Origin: JADGHE01 sp035716025
Lineage (GTDB): Bacteria > Pseudomonadota > Alphaproteobacteria > Rhizobiales > Xanthobacteraceae
NCBI GenBank assembly: GCA_035716025.1
Contig: DASTKH010000041.1
Span: forward strand, 186,001 to 250,000
Direction: 5' to 3'
Length of the DNA: 64,000 nt
Positions 18,096-26,007 of the stretch are shown in pieces. The position numbers and the translations under genes were made by a program. Within the stretch, counting starts at the first letter, position 1, and every line of letters starts with the position of its first letter. The notes under the pieces are model-generated. The model did not search any database. It was not told the DNA's origin and saw nothing but the letters and a program-made list of their open reading frames with translations.

Positions 18096-18443
18096 ATGTC
18101 GCTTCCCAGCGCGCTGACGCCAATTCTTCTGCTTGCCTGCTCGAACGTGTTCATGACCTTCGCCTGGTACGGGCACCTCAAGTACAAGTCCTCGCCCTTG
18201 GCTTTCGCGGTCCTGGCGAGCTGGGGCATCGCGTTCATCGAGTATTGGTTTGCAGTGCCGGCGAACCGCCTCGGTAGCGCCGTCTATACGACTGCCCAGC
18301 TCAAGACGATTCAGGAGATCGTCACTCTCGTCGTGTTCGCGGGCTTTTCGATCCTCTATCTGAAAGAGTCGTTCACCTGGAATTACGCCGTGGGCTTCGC
18401 GTTCATTGCCGCCGGCGCCTTCTTCGTGTTTCACCGCTGGTAG
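18096..18443 (+). CDS. DUF486 / DMT-family small membrane protein
   Basis: 115 aa with four predicted membrane helices: LTPILLLACSNVFMTFAWYGHLKY, LAFAVLASWGIAFIEYWFAV, TIQEIVTLVVFAGFSILYL and WNYAVGFAFIAAGAFFVF. The length and the VFMTFAWYGHLKY and EYWFAVPANR signatures match DUF486, a member of the drug/metabolite transporter superfamily with no established substrate. The start at 18096 gives the family N-terminus; an upstream in-frame extension is rejected. Confidence 0.85.
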   Translation: MSLPSALTPILLLACSNVFMTFAWYGHLKYKSSPLAFAVLASWGIAFIEYWFAVPANRLGSAVYTTAQLKTIQEIVTLVVFAGFSILYLKESFTWNYAVGFAFIAAGAFFVFHRW

Positions 18444-18547
18444 CGCCGCTCGCCCCGGTGCGGCCGGCCGCGGCCGGCGGCCAAAGCTTGCGGCTGCGCC
18501 GTCGACGTGACAGCATCCGCCGCAATTCGTTCCCATTTGACGGACCC

Positions 18548-19576
18548 ATGCCCCGCCGCCTAGCCTGGACCTCCCTTTCGGACGAGGACCTGCTCAAAGT
18601 CCGTTTCAAGGACCTCAAGATCGGCATTAAGGGCACGTGGCTCGAAGCCTGCGTCGCCGAGGTCAAGCAGGAGCTCGACGAACGCGGCGTGCGGGTCAAG
18701 CCGCATGTCTGGCTTTCCGACGAATGGTTCAGCCCCGACAACACCCCCGGCATCGCCATTCCCTTCTATCTTGCGCATCCGCGGCTGATGCGGCTCGAGC
18801 GCAAGATGATCCTCGACGTCGAGGGCGGCACCGAGCAGGAGTGCAAGCGCATTCTGCGGCACGAGGCCGGCCACGTCGTGCAGCACGCCTATCAGTTGCA
18901 GCGCCGCAGGCGCTGGATCGACATTTTCGGCAGTTCGTCGATCCGCTATCCGCGCTCCTATCGCCCCAACCCGGCGAGCAAGAATTACGTGCAACATCTG
19001 CCGCTCTGGTATGCGCAGGCGCATCCTGACGAGGACTTCGCGGAGACGTTCGCCGTTTGGCTTTCGCCGCGCTCCGACTGGCGCAATCGGTATGCGGGCT
19101 GGCCCGCGCTCAGGAAGCTCGAATATGTGGACGAGCTGATGTCAGAGATTGCCGGGCAGAAGGTCGTGCTCGCTCGTCGCGTCAAGGTCGATCCGATCAG
19201 CGAAATGACGCAGACGCTCGGCGAGCATTACGAGCGCAAACGCGCCAACTATTTGACGGCGGCGCCGAAGACATACGACAAGGACCTGTTGCGGATCTTT
19301 TCGACGGACGAGGGCCGGTACAGGCGGTGGCCGACCGCGGCCTCGTTTCTGACCCGCAACCGCGTAAAAATGCGTCGCCTCGTCGCGAAATGGACCGAAG
19401 AGCACCAGCTCACGCTCGACGCCATATTGGACGACATGATCGCTCGCTGCCGCGAGCTCAAACTTCGCGCGGTCGGATCGGAGAGCAAGTTGCGGACGGA
19501 GTTTACCGTGTTGTGGACCGCGCAAACCGTGCACTTGCACTACAGCGAGTCACGGCGGAAATGGTTTGCATTATGA
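18548..19576 (+). CDS. Putative zinc-dependent metallopeptidase (HExGH)
   Basis: 342 aa, no signal peptide. The zinc site is RHEAGHVVQHAYQL, with HEAGH at about residues 105-109. A downstream Glu in DEDFAETFAVW (about 160-170) is placed to be the third ligand, as in gluzincins. The rest is basic and mixed alpha/beta with no second recognised domain. It resembles the putative zinc-binding metallopeptidases annotated in alphaproteobacteria; substrate unknown. Its stop codon overlaps the start of the ATP-grasp gene (ATGA at 19573-19576), indicating translational coupling and probably a shared pathway. Confidence 0.78.
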   Translation: MPRRLAWTSLSDEDLLKVRFKDLKIGIKGTWLEACVAEVKQELDERGVRVKPHVWLSDEWFSPDNTPGIAIPFYLAHPRLMRLERKMILDVEGGTEQECKRILRHEAGHVVQHAYQLQRRRRWIDIFGSSSIRYPRSYRPNPASKNYVQHLPLWYAQAHPDEDFAETFAVWLSPRSDWRNRYAGWPALRKLEYVDELMSEIAGQKVVLARRVKVDPISEMTQTLGEHYERKRANYLTAAPKTYDKDLLRIFSTDEGRYRRWPTAASFLTRNRVKMRRLVAKWTEEHQLTLDAILDDMIARCRELKLRAVGSESKLRTEFTVLWTAQTVHLHYSESRRKWFAL

Positions 19577-20592
19577 AACGTCTTCGCGTCCTGGTCCTGC
19601 ACCATCCCGATCTCAAGCCGCCCGATTCGCTCAAGGGTTATTCGGAGCGCGAGATTCACGTTTGGAAAACCGAATATGACGTCGTCTCGACCTTGCGCGA
19701 AAGCGGCCATGACGTGCGTTCCCTGGGCGTGCAGGACGCGCTGCGGCCGATCCGCGAGGAAGTCGAATCGTGGAAACCGGATGTCGTGTTCAACCTCCTC
19801 GAAGAGTTCCACGGCGAGACGGCCTTTGATCAGAACGTGGTCAGCTATCTCGAATTGCTGCGTGTGCCTTACACGGGCTGCAATCCGCGGGGCCTCATGC
19901 TCGCGCGCGGCAAGGATCTCTCCAAGAAACTCGTCGCCTATCACCGCATTCCGGTCCCGCGCTTTGCGGTCTTTCCGATGCGTCGGAAGGTGAAGCGGCC
20001 GGCTCGACTCGACTTTCCGCTCATCGTCAAGAGCGTGAGCAAGGACGCCTCGGAAGGCATCGCCCGTGCTTCGATCGTGCATTCCGACGAGAAGCTCGAG
20101 GAGCGGGTGCATTTCATCCACGAGCGGCTCGGCACGGCGGCGATCGCCGAACAATATATCGAGGGGCGCGAGCTTTATGTCGGCGTGCTGGGCAACACGC
20201 GGCTGCGCGTCTTTCCGGTCTGGGAGCTGGAGTTCGGCGACTCTCCCGAGGGCGCGGCGATTGCCACCCAGAAGGTCAAGCACGACACCGAGTACCAGGA
20301 GCGTCACGGCATCATGCAGGGGCCGGCAGAGGGCCTTTCGCCCGAGCTCGAAGCGCGTATCAAGCAGACCGCAAAGCGCATCTGCCGTACGCTCGAACTC
20401 GACGGTTATGCGCGCGTCGATTTTCGCCTGTCGCCGGACGGCATTCCGTATTTCCTCGAAGCCAATCCCAATCCCGAGATCGCCCGGAACGAGGAATATG
20501 CCTCGGCTGCCGAGTACGAGGGGCTTGAATATCCCGCGTTGCTTGACCGCATTCTTGCGCTCGCCCGCACCCGCGCGAGCAACGCGCTGTGA
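19573..20592 (+). CDS. ATP-grasp ligase related to D-alanine-D-alanine ligase
   Basis: 339 aa. The N-terminal fold starts RLRVLVLHHPDLKPPDS and contains VVFNLLEEFHG, equivalent to the NALHG-type substrate region of Ddl enzymes. The ATP-grasp core has FPLIVKSVSKDASEGIA (about residues 150-170) and EQYIEGRELYVGVLG. The metal-binding end is GYARVDFRLSPDGIPYFLEANPNPEIARN, with Asp, Glu and Asn ligands. Such enzymes join a carboxylate to an amine through an acyl-phosphate. It is not obviously the cell-wall Ddl: it is fused by overlap to a metallopeptidase gene rather than sitting in a mur/fts cluster. The actual substrates are unknown. An in-frame ATG at 19561 is an alternative start. Confidence 0.83.
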   Translation: MKRLRVLVLHHPDLKPPDSLKGYSEREIHVWKTEYDVVSTLRESGHDVRSLGVQDALRPIREEVESWKPDVVFNLLEEFHGETAFDQNVVSYLELLRVPYTGCNPRGLMLARGKDLSKKLVAYHRIPVPRFAVFPMRRKVKRPARLDFPLIVKSVSKDASEGIARASIVHSDEKLEERVHFIHERLGTAAIAEQYIEGRELYVGVLGNTRLRVFPVWELEFGDSPEGAAIATQKVKHDTEYQERHGIMQGPAEGLSPELEARIKQTAKRICRTLELDGYARVDFRLSPDGIPYFLEANPNPEIARNEEYASAAEYEGLEYPALLDRILALARTRASNAL

Positions 20593-20636
20593 CCAGTCTG
20601 CCGATCGGGGCAGGCGGAAGGGGACCGCGGGCGGCC

Positions 20637-20855
20637 TCAGGCAGACGCGTCGTCTTCCTCTCGTGTGGGCTCAGCACCCTTGGCTTCGAAGCTCACCGCA
20701 GGGTCGCCTGGCGCGGGTTGCGTGAGCGCCGGCGGGTCGCTCGCCGGAAACGTCTGCTCCAAGGCGTCGTCGAGCAGGGCGTCGAGGTGGTCCTTGGTCG
20801 GCCGCGCGGCCGTTGTGGGTACGGATGACCGTCGCCTGTCGCCTCGCCCGGGCAT
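20637..20855 (-). CDS. Small acidic hypothetical protein
   Basis: 72 aa from ATG at 20855, preceded on the minus strand by AGGAGG with six bases spacing. Conserved-looking core DHLDALLDDALEQTFPASDPPAL, then a Pro/Glu-rich tail ending EEDDASA. Similar short proteins with an ETFPASDP motif are common in alphaproteobacteria but have no known function. It is convergent with the ATP-grasp gene and not in an operon with the aminotransferase. Confidence 0.6.
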   Translation of the reverse strand: MPGRGDRRRSSVPTTAARPTKDHLDALLDDALEQTFPASDPPALTQPAPGDPAVSFEAKGAEPTREEDDASA

Positions 20856-20993
20856 GATCGCCTCCTGGCCTTGCACGCGGGGAAATGGCTCGCCTCCGCG
20901 AGATAGGCGCCGCATCGCAAAGCGCAATGGTCACCTGGCGGAATTAGCCCGCGCGAGCGGAAACGAGCGCGCGTCGCCCGTGCCAAGCGGCAC

Positions 20994-22175
20994 TCAGGCC
21001 GCTCTGCGGCCTGCAAGAAATTCGCCCATCCGATCGAGCGCCTTGCGGATGTTCTCGGTGGAATTGGCGTAGGAGAGGCGCAGATAGCCTTCGCCCAGCA
21101 CGCCGAAGTCCGGCCCGCCGATCACCGCGACCCCGGCCTCTTCGAGAAGCGAAGAGGCAAGCGCCTTCGCCTTCCAGCCGGTCTGCTTGATGTTGGGGAA
21201 GGCGTAGAACGCCCCCTTCGGCGTCGCGCAGGAGAGTCCCGGCAGTTTGTTGAGACCGTCGACGACGACCTTGCGCCTCCGGTCGAACTCGGCGACCATT
21301 TTGTGCACCTCGTCCTGCGGTCCGTTGAGCGCGGCGAGCCCGGCATATTGGGCGGCCGCGTTGACGCAGGAATGCAGGTTGACTGCGAGCTTGCGCGCGT
21401 AGTCATAGAGCTTCCCCGGCCACACCGCATAGCCGAGGCGCCAGCCGGTCATCGCGTAGGTTTTCGACCACCCGTTGAGAAGGATGGTGCGGTCGCGGAT
21501 CGATGGATAGGCGAGAAGACAGGTGTGGCATTCGCCGTCGTAAACCATATGGTCGTAGATTTCGTCCGACAGGATGGCGAGGTCCGGCCAATTCTCGAGT
21601 CCCGCCACCAGCTTGTCGATCTCGGCCTTCGGCGTCACCCCGCCGGTCGGATTTGCGGGAGAATTGAGGATCAGAAGCCGCGCCTGCGGCGTGACGAGCC
21701 TCAGGGTCTCTTCGGCCGAAAAGGCAAAGCCGTTTTCCTCGCGAATCGGCACCGGCACAGGGCGCGCGCCGGTGAACTCGATCATCGATCGGTAGATCGG
21801 GAAGCCGGGGTCCGGATAGAGGATGTCCGCGCCCGGCTCCCCGAACATGAGGATGGACATGAACATGGTGGGCTTGCCGCCGGGCATGATCATCACCGAA
21901 TCGGGCGAGACCGAAAGGCCGAAGCGCCGGTGAAGATCGGCTGCGACCGCCTCGCGCAGCGGCTTGATGCCGACCGCCGGGGTATAGCCGTGGTGGCCGT
22001 CGCGGAGGGCCTTCACGGCGGCTTCGACGATGTGGTCGGGGGTTCGGAAGTCGGGCTGTCCGATTCCGAGATTGATGATGTCGCGGCCCTGCGAGGCGAG
22101 CTCCGTCGCGCGCGCGAGCACCGCGAAGGCGTTCTCCTCGCCGATACGGTCGAAGGCGGCGATGGTTTTCAGCAT
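20994..22175 (-). CDS. Class I/II pyridoxal-phosphate aminotransferase
   Basis: 393 aa fold-type I aminotransferase. The N-terminus has INLGIGQPDFRTPDHI. PLP-site elements are NSPANPTGG, LSDEIYDHMVYDG and the Schiff-base Lys in NGWSKTYAMTGWRLGYAVWPG (Lys about residue 237). The C-terminal domain has GGPDFGVLGEGYLRLSYANS. It is close to the aspartate/branched-chain type aminotransferases; the exact amino acid cannot be fixed. Start ATG at 22175. Single gene, divergent from the CorC-like gene. Confidence 0.92.
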   Translation of the reverse strand: MLKTIAAFDRIGEENAFAVLARATELASQGRDIINLGIGQPDFRTPDHIVEAAVKALRDGHHGYTPAVGIKPLREAVAADLHRRFGLSVSPDSVMIMPGGKPTMFMSILMFGEPGADILYPDPGFPIYRSMIEFTGARPVPVPIREENGFAFSAEETLRLVTPQARLLILNSPANPTGGVTPKAEIDKLVAGLENWPDLAILSDEIYDHMVYDGECHTCLLAYPSIRDRTILLNGWSKTYAMTGWRLGYAVWPGKLYDYARKLAVNLHSCVNAAAQYAGLAALNGPQDEVHKMVAEFDRRRKVVVDGLNKLPGLSCATPKGAFYAFPNIKQTGWKAKALASSLLEEAGVAVIGGPDFGVLGEGYLRLSYANSTENIRKALDRMGEFLAGRRAA

Positions 22176-22390
22176 GTTCGGTCTCCTCCGGGCTCCGGTT
22201 CAGCCATCGGACCCGCGCGGCACCCGCCATAAGGGTGATTCTGGCGCTCGCGCCCGGCTGGACCTATGTCCTATAAGGCCCGGGCTGCCGGCGATTTAGC
22301 GGGAAGCCTCGCGGAAAATCAATGAGATGCGCCAGGCGGGCCGCTTCCGGCGTTGCGCCCGCCGCGCAGCAGGCTATCTTGGAGCCCATT

Positions 22391-23710
22391 ATGGGCATGT
22401 GGATCGAGCTCGGCATTGTGTTCGGGCTCGTCATTCTGAACGGCTTTTTTGCGCTCGCCGAAATGGCGGTCGTCTCGTCACGCCGCGTGCGCCTGCAGCA
22501 GATGGCCGAAGGGGGCGACAGCGGAGCCGCGCGCGCGCTCGCGCTGGCGGAGAATCCGGGCCGCTTCCTGTCCTCGGTTCAGGTCGGCATCACCCTCATC
22601 AGCATCGTGTCCGGCGCCTTCGGTGGGGCGACCTTGGCGGCCCGATTCGGCCCCGCGCTCGACACGGTCGGGTTCATCGCGCCATATGGCGAACGGGTCG
22701 CCTTCCTGCTGGTGGTCATTTTCATTACCGCCCTGTCGGTCGTCGTCGGCGAGCTGGTGCCGAAGCGCATTGCCTTATCAAGTCCGGAAGCGATTGCCGC
22801 CTGGGCGGCGCGGCCGCTCGAGGTCGTTTCGGCCCTCGGCCGTCCGATGGTGTGGGCGTTCGAGGGCTCGACGGCGCTGCTGCTGCGCTTGCTCGGCGTG
22901 CCCGACCGGGCGAGCTCGGCCGTCACGGAAGAAGAGGTGCGGTTCGCGATCGCGGAGGGAACCGAGGCGGGGGTCATCGACGAGGTCGAGGAGGAGATGA
23001 TCCACGGCGTCCTCGAACTCGCCGACAAGTCGGTCGAGTCGATCATGACGCCGCGTCCCGATGTGTATTGGATCGACCTTGACGACGATCCCGACGAAAT
23101 CGCGCGCGACGTCGCCGAATGTCCTTATTCGCGCATCATCGTCGCACGCGACGGCGACATGAGCCATCCGCTCGGCGTGGTGCAGAAGAAGGATCTCGTC
23201 GACAGCCTCCTGAAGGGCCAGGGAATTCGCCTGGAAGAGCATCTGCTGCAGCCATCGCACGTGCCGGAAGGCATTCCGGCGATGCGCATGTTGCAGATTT
23301 TCCGTACAACCCCGCTGCATGTCGCCTTCGTGTTTGACGAATACGGGGATTTTCAGGGCATCGTGACCTTGACCGACGTCATGCGCGCGGTGGCAGGCGA
23401 GCTTCCCGAGGAAGCGCGCCCGGTCCCGCAGGAACTGCTCAAGCGTGAGGACGGCACGTGGCTGGTCGACGGCCGCGCCGCGATCGATGAAGTGCGGGAG
23501 ACGCTCGGGCTGCGCATGGAGGTGAACGGCGACTTCCATACCGCGGCGGGTCTTGCGCTCGAACGCCTTGCCCGCATTCCGCGCGAGGGCGAATCGTTCG
23601 AGCTCGACGGCTGGCGCGTCGAGGTCCTCGATATGGACGGCAACCGTATCGACAAGCTGTTGTTCGTCCCTCCCGAGCATTCTTCGGCCGTCGAGCAGCC
23701 GGCCGCCTGA
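22391..23710 (+). CDS. CNNM/HlyC-CorC family transporter-like protein
   Basis: 439 aa in three parts. An N-terminal DUF21/CNNM membrane domain (about residues 1-190) has LNGFFALAEMAVVSSRRVRL and VVVGELVPKRIAL. A CBS pair (about 205-330) includes SVESIMTPRP and FDEYGDFQGIVTLTDVMRAV. A C-terminal CorC_HlyC domain (about 350-430) includes TWLVDGRAAIDEV and LDMDGNRIDKLL. The family is linked to Mg2+/Co2+ export or membrane stress. ATG at 22391 follows GGAG by six bases; an upstream in-frame extension and ATG at 22397 are alternatives. Confidence 0.92.
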   Translation: MGMWIELGIVFGLVILNGFFALAEMAVVSSRRVRLQQMAEGGDSGAARALALAENPGRFLSSVQVGITLISIVSGAFGGATLAARFGPALDTVGFIAPYGERVAFLLVVIFITALSVVVGELVPKRIALSSPEAIAAWAARPLEVVSALGRPMVWAFEGSTALLLRLLGVPDRASSAVTEEEVRFAIAEGTEAGVIDEVEEEMIHGVLELADKSVESIMTPRPDVYWIDLDDDPDEIARDVAECPYSRIIVARDGDMSHPLGVVQKKDLVDSLLKGQGIRLEEHLLQPSHVPEGIPAMRMLQIFRTTPLHVAFVFDEYGDFQGIVTLTDVMRAVAGELPEEARPVPQELLKREDGTWLVDGRAAIDEVRETLGLRMEVNGDFHTAAGLALERLARIPREGESFELDGWRVEVLDMDGNRIDKLLFVPPEHSSAVEQPAA

Positions 23711-23784
23711 CGGCGGCACGCCCCTCGCGGGCCACCGCGGGCAGGACCTCAAGGGCAGATGCGCCGCGTTGCGGGAGGTGCGGA

Positions 23785-24885
23785 TCAGTTGCCGAAGACG
23801 GCGATCCATCCATCGCGCGCCTTTTTCAGCTCGCTGTCCGACATGCCCTTCCAATCGATCTTGATGACTTTCATCGCGTCGATGTTCGGCGCGTAGTCGG
23901 GCAGCGGGCTTGCGAATCCCGAGCGGCCCGAAACCAGCGCCTCGCTCCCCGCAAGAATTCGCTGCCCTTCTTCGGAAAGGAGAAAGTCCACCCACAACTT
24001 TGCCGCATTGGGATGCGGCGCGGCTTTGAGGATGAACATCGCCTGGGCGAGCAAGACGACGCCTTCCTCCGGCAGGAGGAACTTCAGCTTTGCGCCTTTC
24101 TGATTGTACTGAAAAGCACGTGTGGGCATTCCCGAAAACGACATCAGGTCCTCACCGGTGACCAGCCGACCGGCAATCTGTTCCGACCGGACAAGAAATG
24201 ACGGCTTCATCGCCGCAAGCTTCCGGAAAAAATCGGCCTCGAGCACAGATGACAGGCCGATATGGGTCGCCAGATACGTCGCCGACTTCGATGAATCGCC
24301 GACGCTGATGCGGCCATTGGGAACCGCGCCGAGCACATCCTTCCAAGAGCGTCCGGCGAACTTCAGATGTTCTTCGCTCCACATCGGCACCAGCAAATAG
24401 GAGCCGTTCACACCGAAATATCCCGGCTCCGCCACTCCGGCCTCAACCATGCGCGGGTAATGCACGAGCTCGGGCGAGTCGTAGGGCAGGATGTGACCCG
24501 CCCTGAGCAAGCCATACACCCAGGCCGTGCCGGCGCTTCCGACTACATCGATCCTGACCTGTCCGGCCTTGATCTCCTGCTCGACGCGGGTGATGACGGT
24601 CGCGGTGCCGGCCAGGGTGTGGTTCACGCGAAACGTCGCCGGCAGTCCGTACCGTTTCAGAAACGCGGCGGTCAGCGCGTCTTTCGTGTGCGGCTGAATC
24701 ACCGCGTCCCAATAGCTGACGCTTCCTTCCTGCTTCGCCGCCTCGATGACGGGCGCGAGCCGGGCGCGTTCCTGCGGTGAAGCGCGCTCGAGCGCCGGCG
24801 CCGTCTGCGCAAAGGCCTGCGAGGCCGACCCGGCAGCGAGCGAGAAAGCGGCCATGCCCACCGCAAGGTAACGCTGCATTGTCAT
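23785..24885 (-). CDS. ABC transporter periplasmic solute-binding protein (Fe/polyamine type), orphan
   Basis: 366 aa from ATG at 24885 behind GGGAGG. The signal peptide ends near residue 28 (AGSASQAFAQ). The mature protein has a type II binding-protein look: VIEAAKQEGSVSYWD, RVEQEIKAGQVRIDVVGSAG, WVDFLLSEEGQRILAGSEALVS. This resembles extracellular solute-binding family 1/6 proteins. No permease or ATPase gene adjoins it. It is divergent from the IclR regulator. A 19-bp palindrome sits between its promoter and ribosome site, so it is probably an IclR target. Confidence 0.85.
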   Translation of the reverse strand: MTMQRYLAVGMAAFSLAAGSASQAFAQTAPALERASPQERARLAPVIEAAKQEGSVSYWDAVIQPHTKDALTAAFLKRYGLPATFRVNHTLAGTATVITRVEQEIKAGQVRIDVVGSAGTAWVYGLLRAGHILPYDSPELVHYPRMVEAGVAEPGYFGVNGSYLLVPMWSEEHLKFAGRSWKDVLGAVPNGRISVGDSSKSATYLATHIGLSSVLEADFFRKLAAMKPSFLVRSEQIAGRLVTGEDLMSFSGMPTRAFQYNQKGAKLKFLLPEEGVVLLAQAMFILKAAPHPNAAKLWVDFLLSEEGQRILAGSEALVSGRSGFASPLPDYAPNIDAMKVIKIDWKGMSDSELKKARDGWIAVFGN

Positions 24886-24909
24886 GTGGAAATTCCTCCC
24901 CATTCGTAT

Positions 24910-24928
24910 TGTCTCATAATATGAGACA
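24910..24928. promoter_or_regulatory. Putative IclR-family operator 1
   Basis: TGTCTCATAATATGAGACA is a perfect inverted repeat: 9-bp arms around one central base. It lies 25 bp upstream of the binding-protein ATG and about 15-33 bp downstream of the predicted transcription start of that gene. This is a position suited to repression. It matches a second site at 25029-25047. Confidence 0.7.
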
Positions 24929-24949
24929 TACTTCTGCTGCCGAACCGAC

Positions 24950-24977
24950 CTTATACTTGCGCAGCGTGCGTAGACAA
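24950..24977 (-). promoter_or_regulatory. Candidate sigma-70-type promoter for the binding-protein gene
   Basis: On the minus strand TTGTCT (24977-24972) and TATAAG (24955-24950) are separated by 16 bases. The predicted start of transcription falls just before operator 1. Prediction by eye only. Confidence 0.4.
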
Positions 24978-25028
24978 CCACGTTGAGCAATGATAATCAA
25001 CAAAATCAGTAAGACTCGCGCGAGGACT

Positions 25029-25047
25029 TGTCTCATATAATGAGACG
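25029..25047. promoter_or_regulatory. Putative IclR-family operator 2
   Basis: TGTCTCATATAATGAGACG has 7-bp inverted arms (GTCTCAT/ATGAGAC) around three bases and is identical to operator 1 in both arms. The centres of the two sites are 119 bp apart, close to a whole number of helical turns. It lies just upstream of, or within, the N-terminal coding region of the IclR gene depending on its start, and suggests autoregulation. Confidence 0.65.
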
Positions 25048-25099
25048 CAAACAGTCGATGCACTTGGCCAGCCAGTCGTTCGGTGCGCCCAGGGAGGCG

Positions 25100-25969
25100 A
25101 TGGAAGGCGCACGCAGTATCAAGCGCGCCATCGCCATTTTGCGAAGCTTGGCGTCGGGCGGACGTGCCCTGTCCGTCAGCGAGGTCGCACGTGCGGCCGG
25201 CCTCCATCGCGCGACGGCACACCGCATTCTGCGCGTGCTGGTGGAGGAGGTGCTGGTCGAACAGGATCCGCAGTCGCGGCGCTACCAGCTCGGCAGTGAA
25301 ATTTTCGCGCTCGGCGCGGCCATCGGCGCGCGGCGCGACCTCAAGGCCATCGCCCGCCCCTCGATGGAGCGACTCTGGGAGGAGACGGAAGACACCGTGT
25401 ATCTCACGATTCGCAGCGGCTATGACGGCCTCTGCCTGGACATGCTGGAGGGCTCGTTTCCCGAGCAGACTTTGAAACTGAGCGTCGGTGATCGCTGGCC
25501 GCTCGGCGTTGGTGCCTCAAACATGCCGTTGCTCGCGTTTCTGCCGGACGCAGAAGTCGCGGACATCATCACCCACAACGCGCCGCGACTGAAAGATTAT
25601 GCGGAGTACGCGCCCGACCGCCTGCTGGCTCTGGTCGCGGAAACCCGCGCTCAGGGCTTCGCGGTGAAGATCAGCTACTGGTATCCGACGATGTGCGGCG
25701 TTGGAGTGCCGATCGTCAACCGCAGCGGCCGGCCGATTGCGGCCCTCTCGATTACCGCAACTCTGTCACGCATGCCGGCGGAGCGACGGGCTCTGCTTGC
25801 CGCTCTGCTGCGACGCGAAGCCGCCATTGTCGCGCAACGTTGGGACGAGGCCCGTTCGGCGGTTGCCGACCGGGAAAGCTGGCGCTTTCGGAAGGACGAA
25901 GCCGGCATGGCGGCGCAAACCTCATCGCGAGCGGGCTTGCGACGACGCCGCGCCGCAACAGGCGAATGA
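25100..25969 (+). CDS. IclR-family transcriptional regulator
   Basis: About 289 aa from ATG at 25100 (GGGAGG just upstream, spacing short). In-frame ATGs at 25058 and 25040 are possible, but 25040 lies inside operator 2 and neither has a ribosome site. The N-terminal winged helix has SIKRAIAILRSLASGGRALSVSEVARAAGLHRATAHRILRVL. The C-terminal IclR effector domain has DTVYLTIRSGYDGLCLD, GVGASNMPLLAFLP, GVGVPIVNRSGRPIAALSITA. It likely controls its own operon and the divergent binding-protein gene through the two TGTCTCAT palindromes. The effector is unknown; aromatic or organic acids are common for the family. Confidence 0.92.
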   Translation: MEGARSIKRAIAILRSLASGGRALSVSEVARAAGLHRATAHRILRVLVEEVLVEQDPQSRRYQLGSEIFALGAAIGARRDLKAIARPSMERLWEETEDTVYLTIRSGYDGLCLDMLEGSFPEQTLKLSVGDRWPLGVGASNMPLLAFLPDAEVADIITHNAPRLKDYAEYAPDRLLALVAETRAQGFAVKISYWYPTMCGVGVPIVNRSGRPIAALSITATLSRMPAERRALLAALLRREAAIVAQRWDEARSAVADRESWRFRKDEAGMAAQTSSRAGLRRRRAATGE

Positions 25970-26007
25970 ACGGCGTTGGAGCCGAGCGGCAATCAGGAGG
26001 AATGCCA

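Noticed and set aside
19573..20592. Calling the ATP-grasp gene ddl (cell-wall D-Ala-D-Ala ligase)
   Set aside because: Fold agrees, but it is coupled to a metallopeptidase and not to mur/fts genes, and the substrate-region sequence (NLLEEFHG) differs from typical Ddl.
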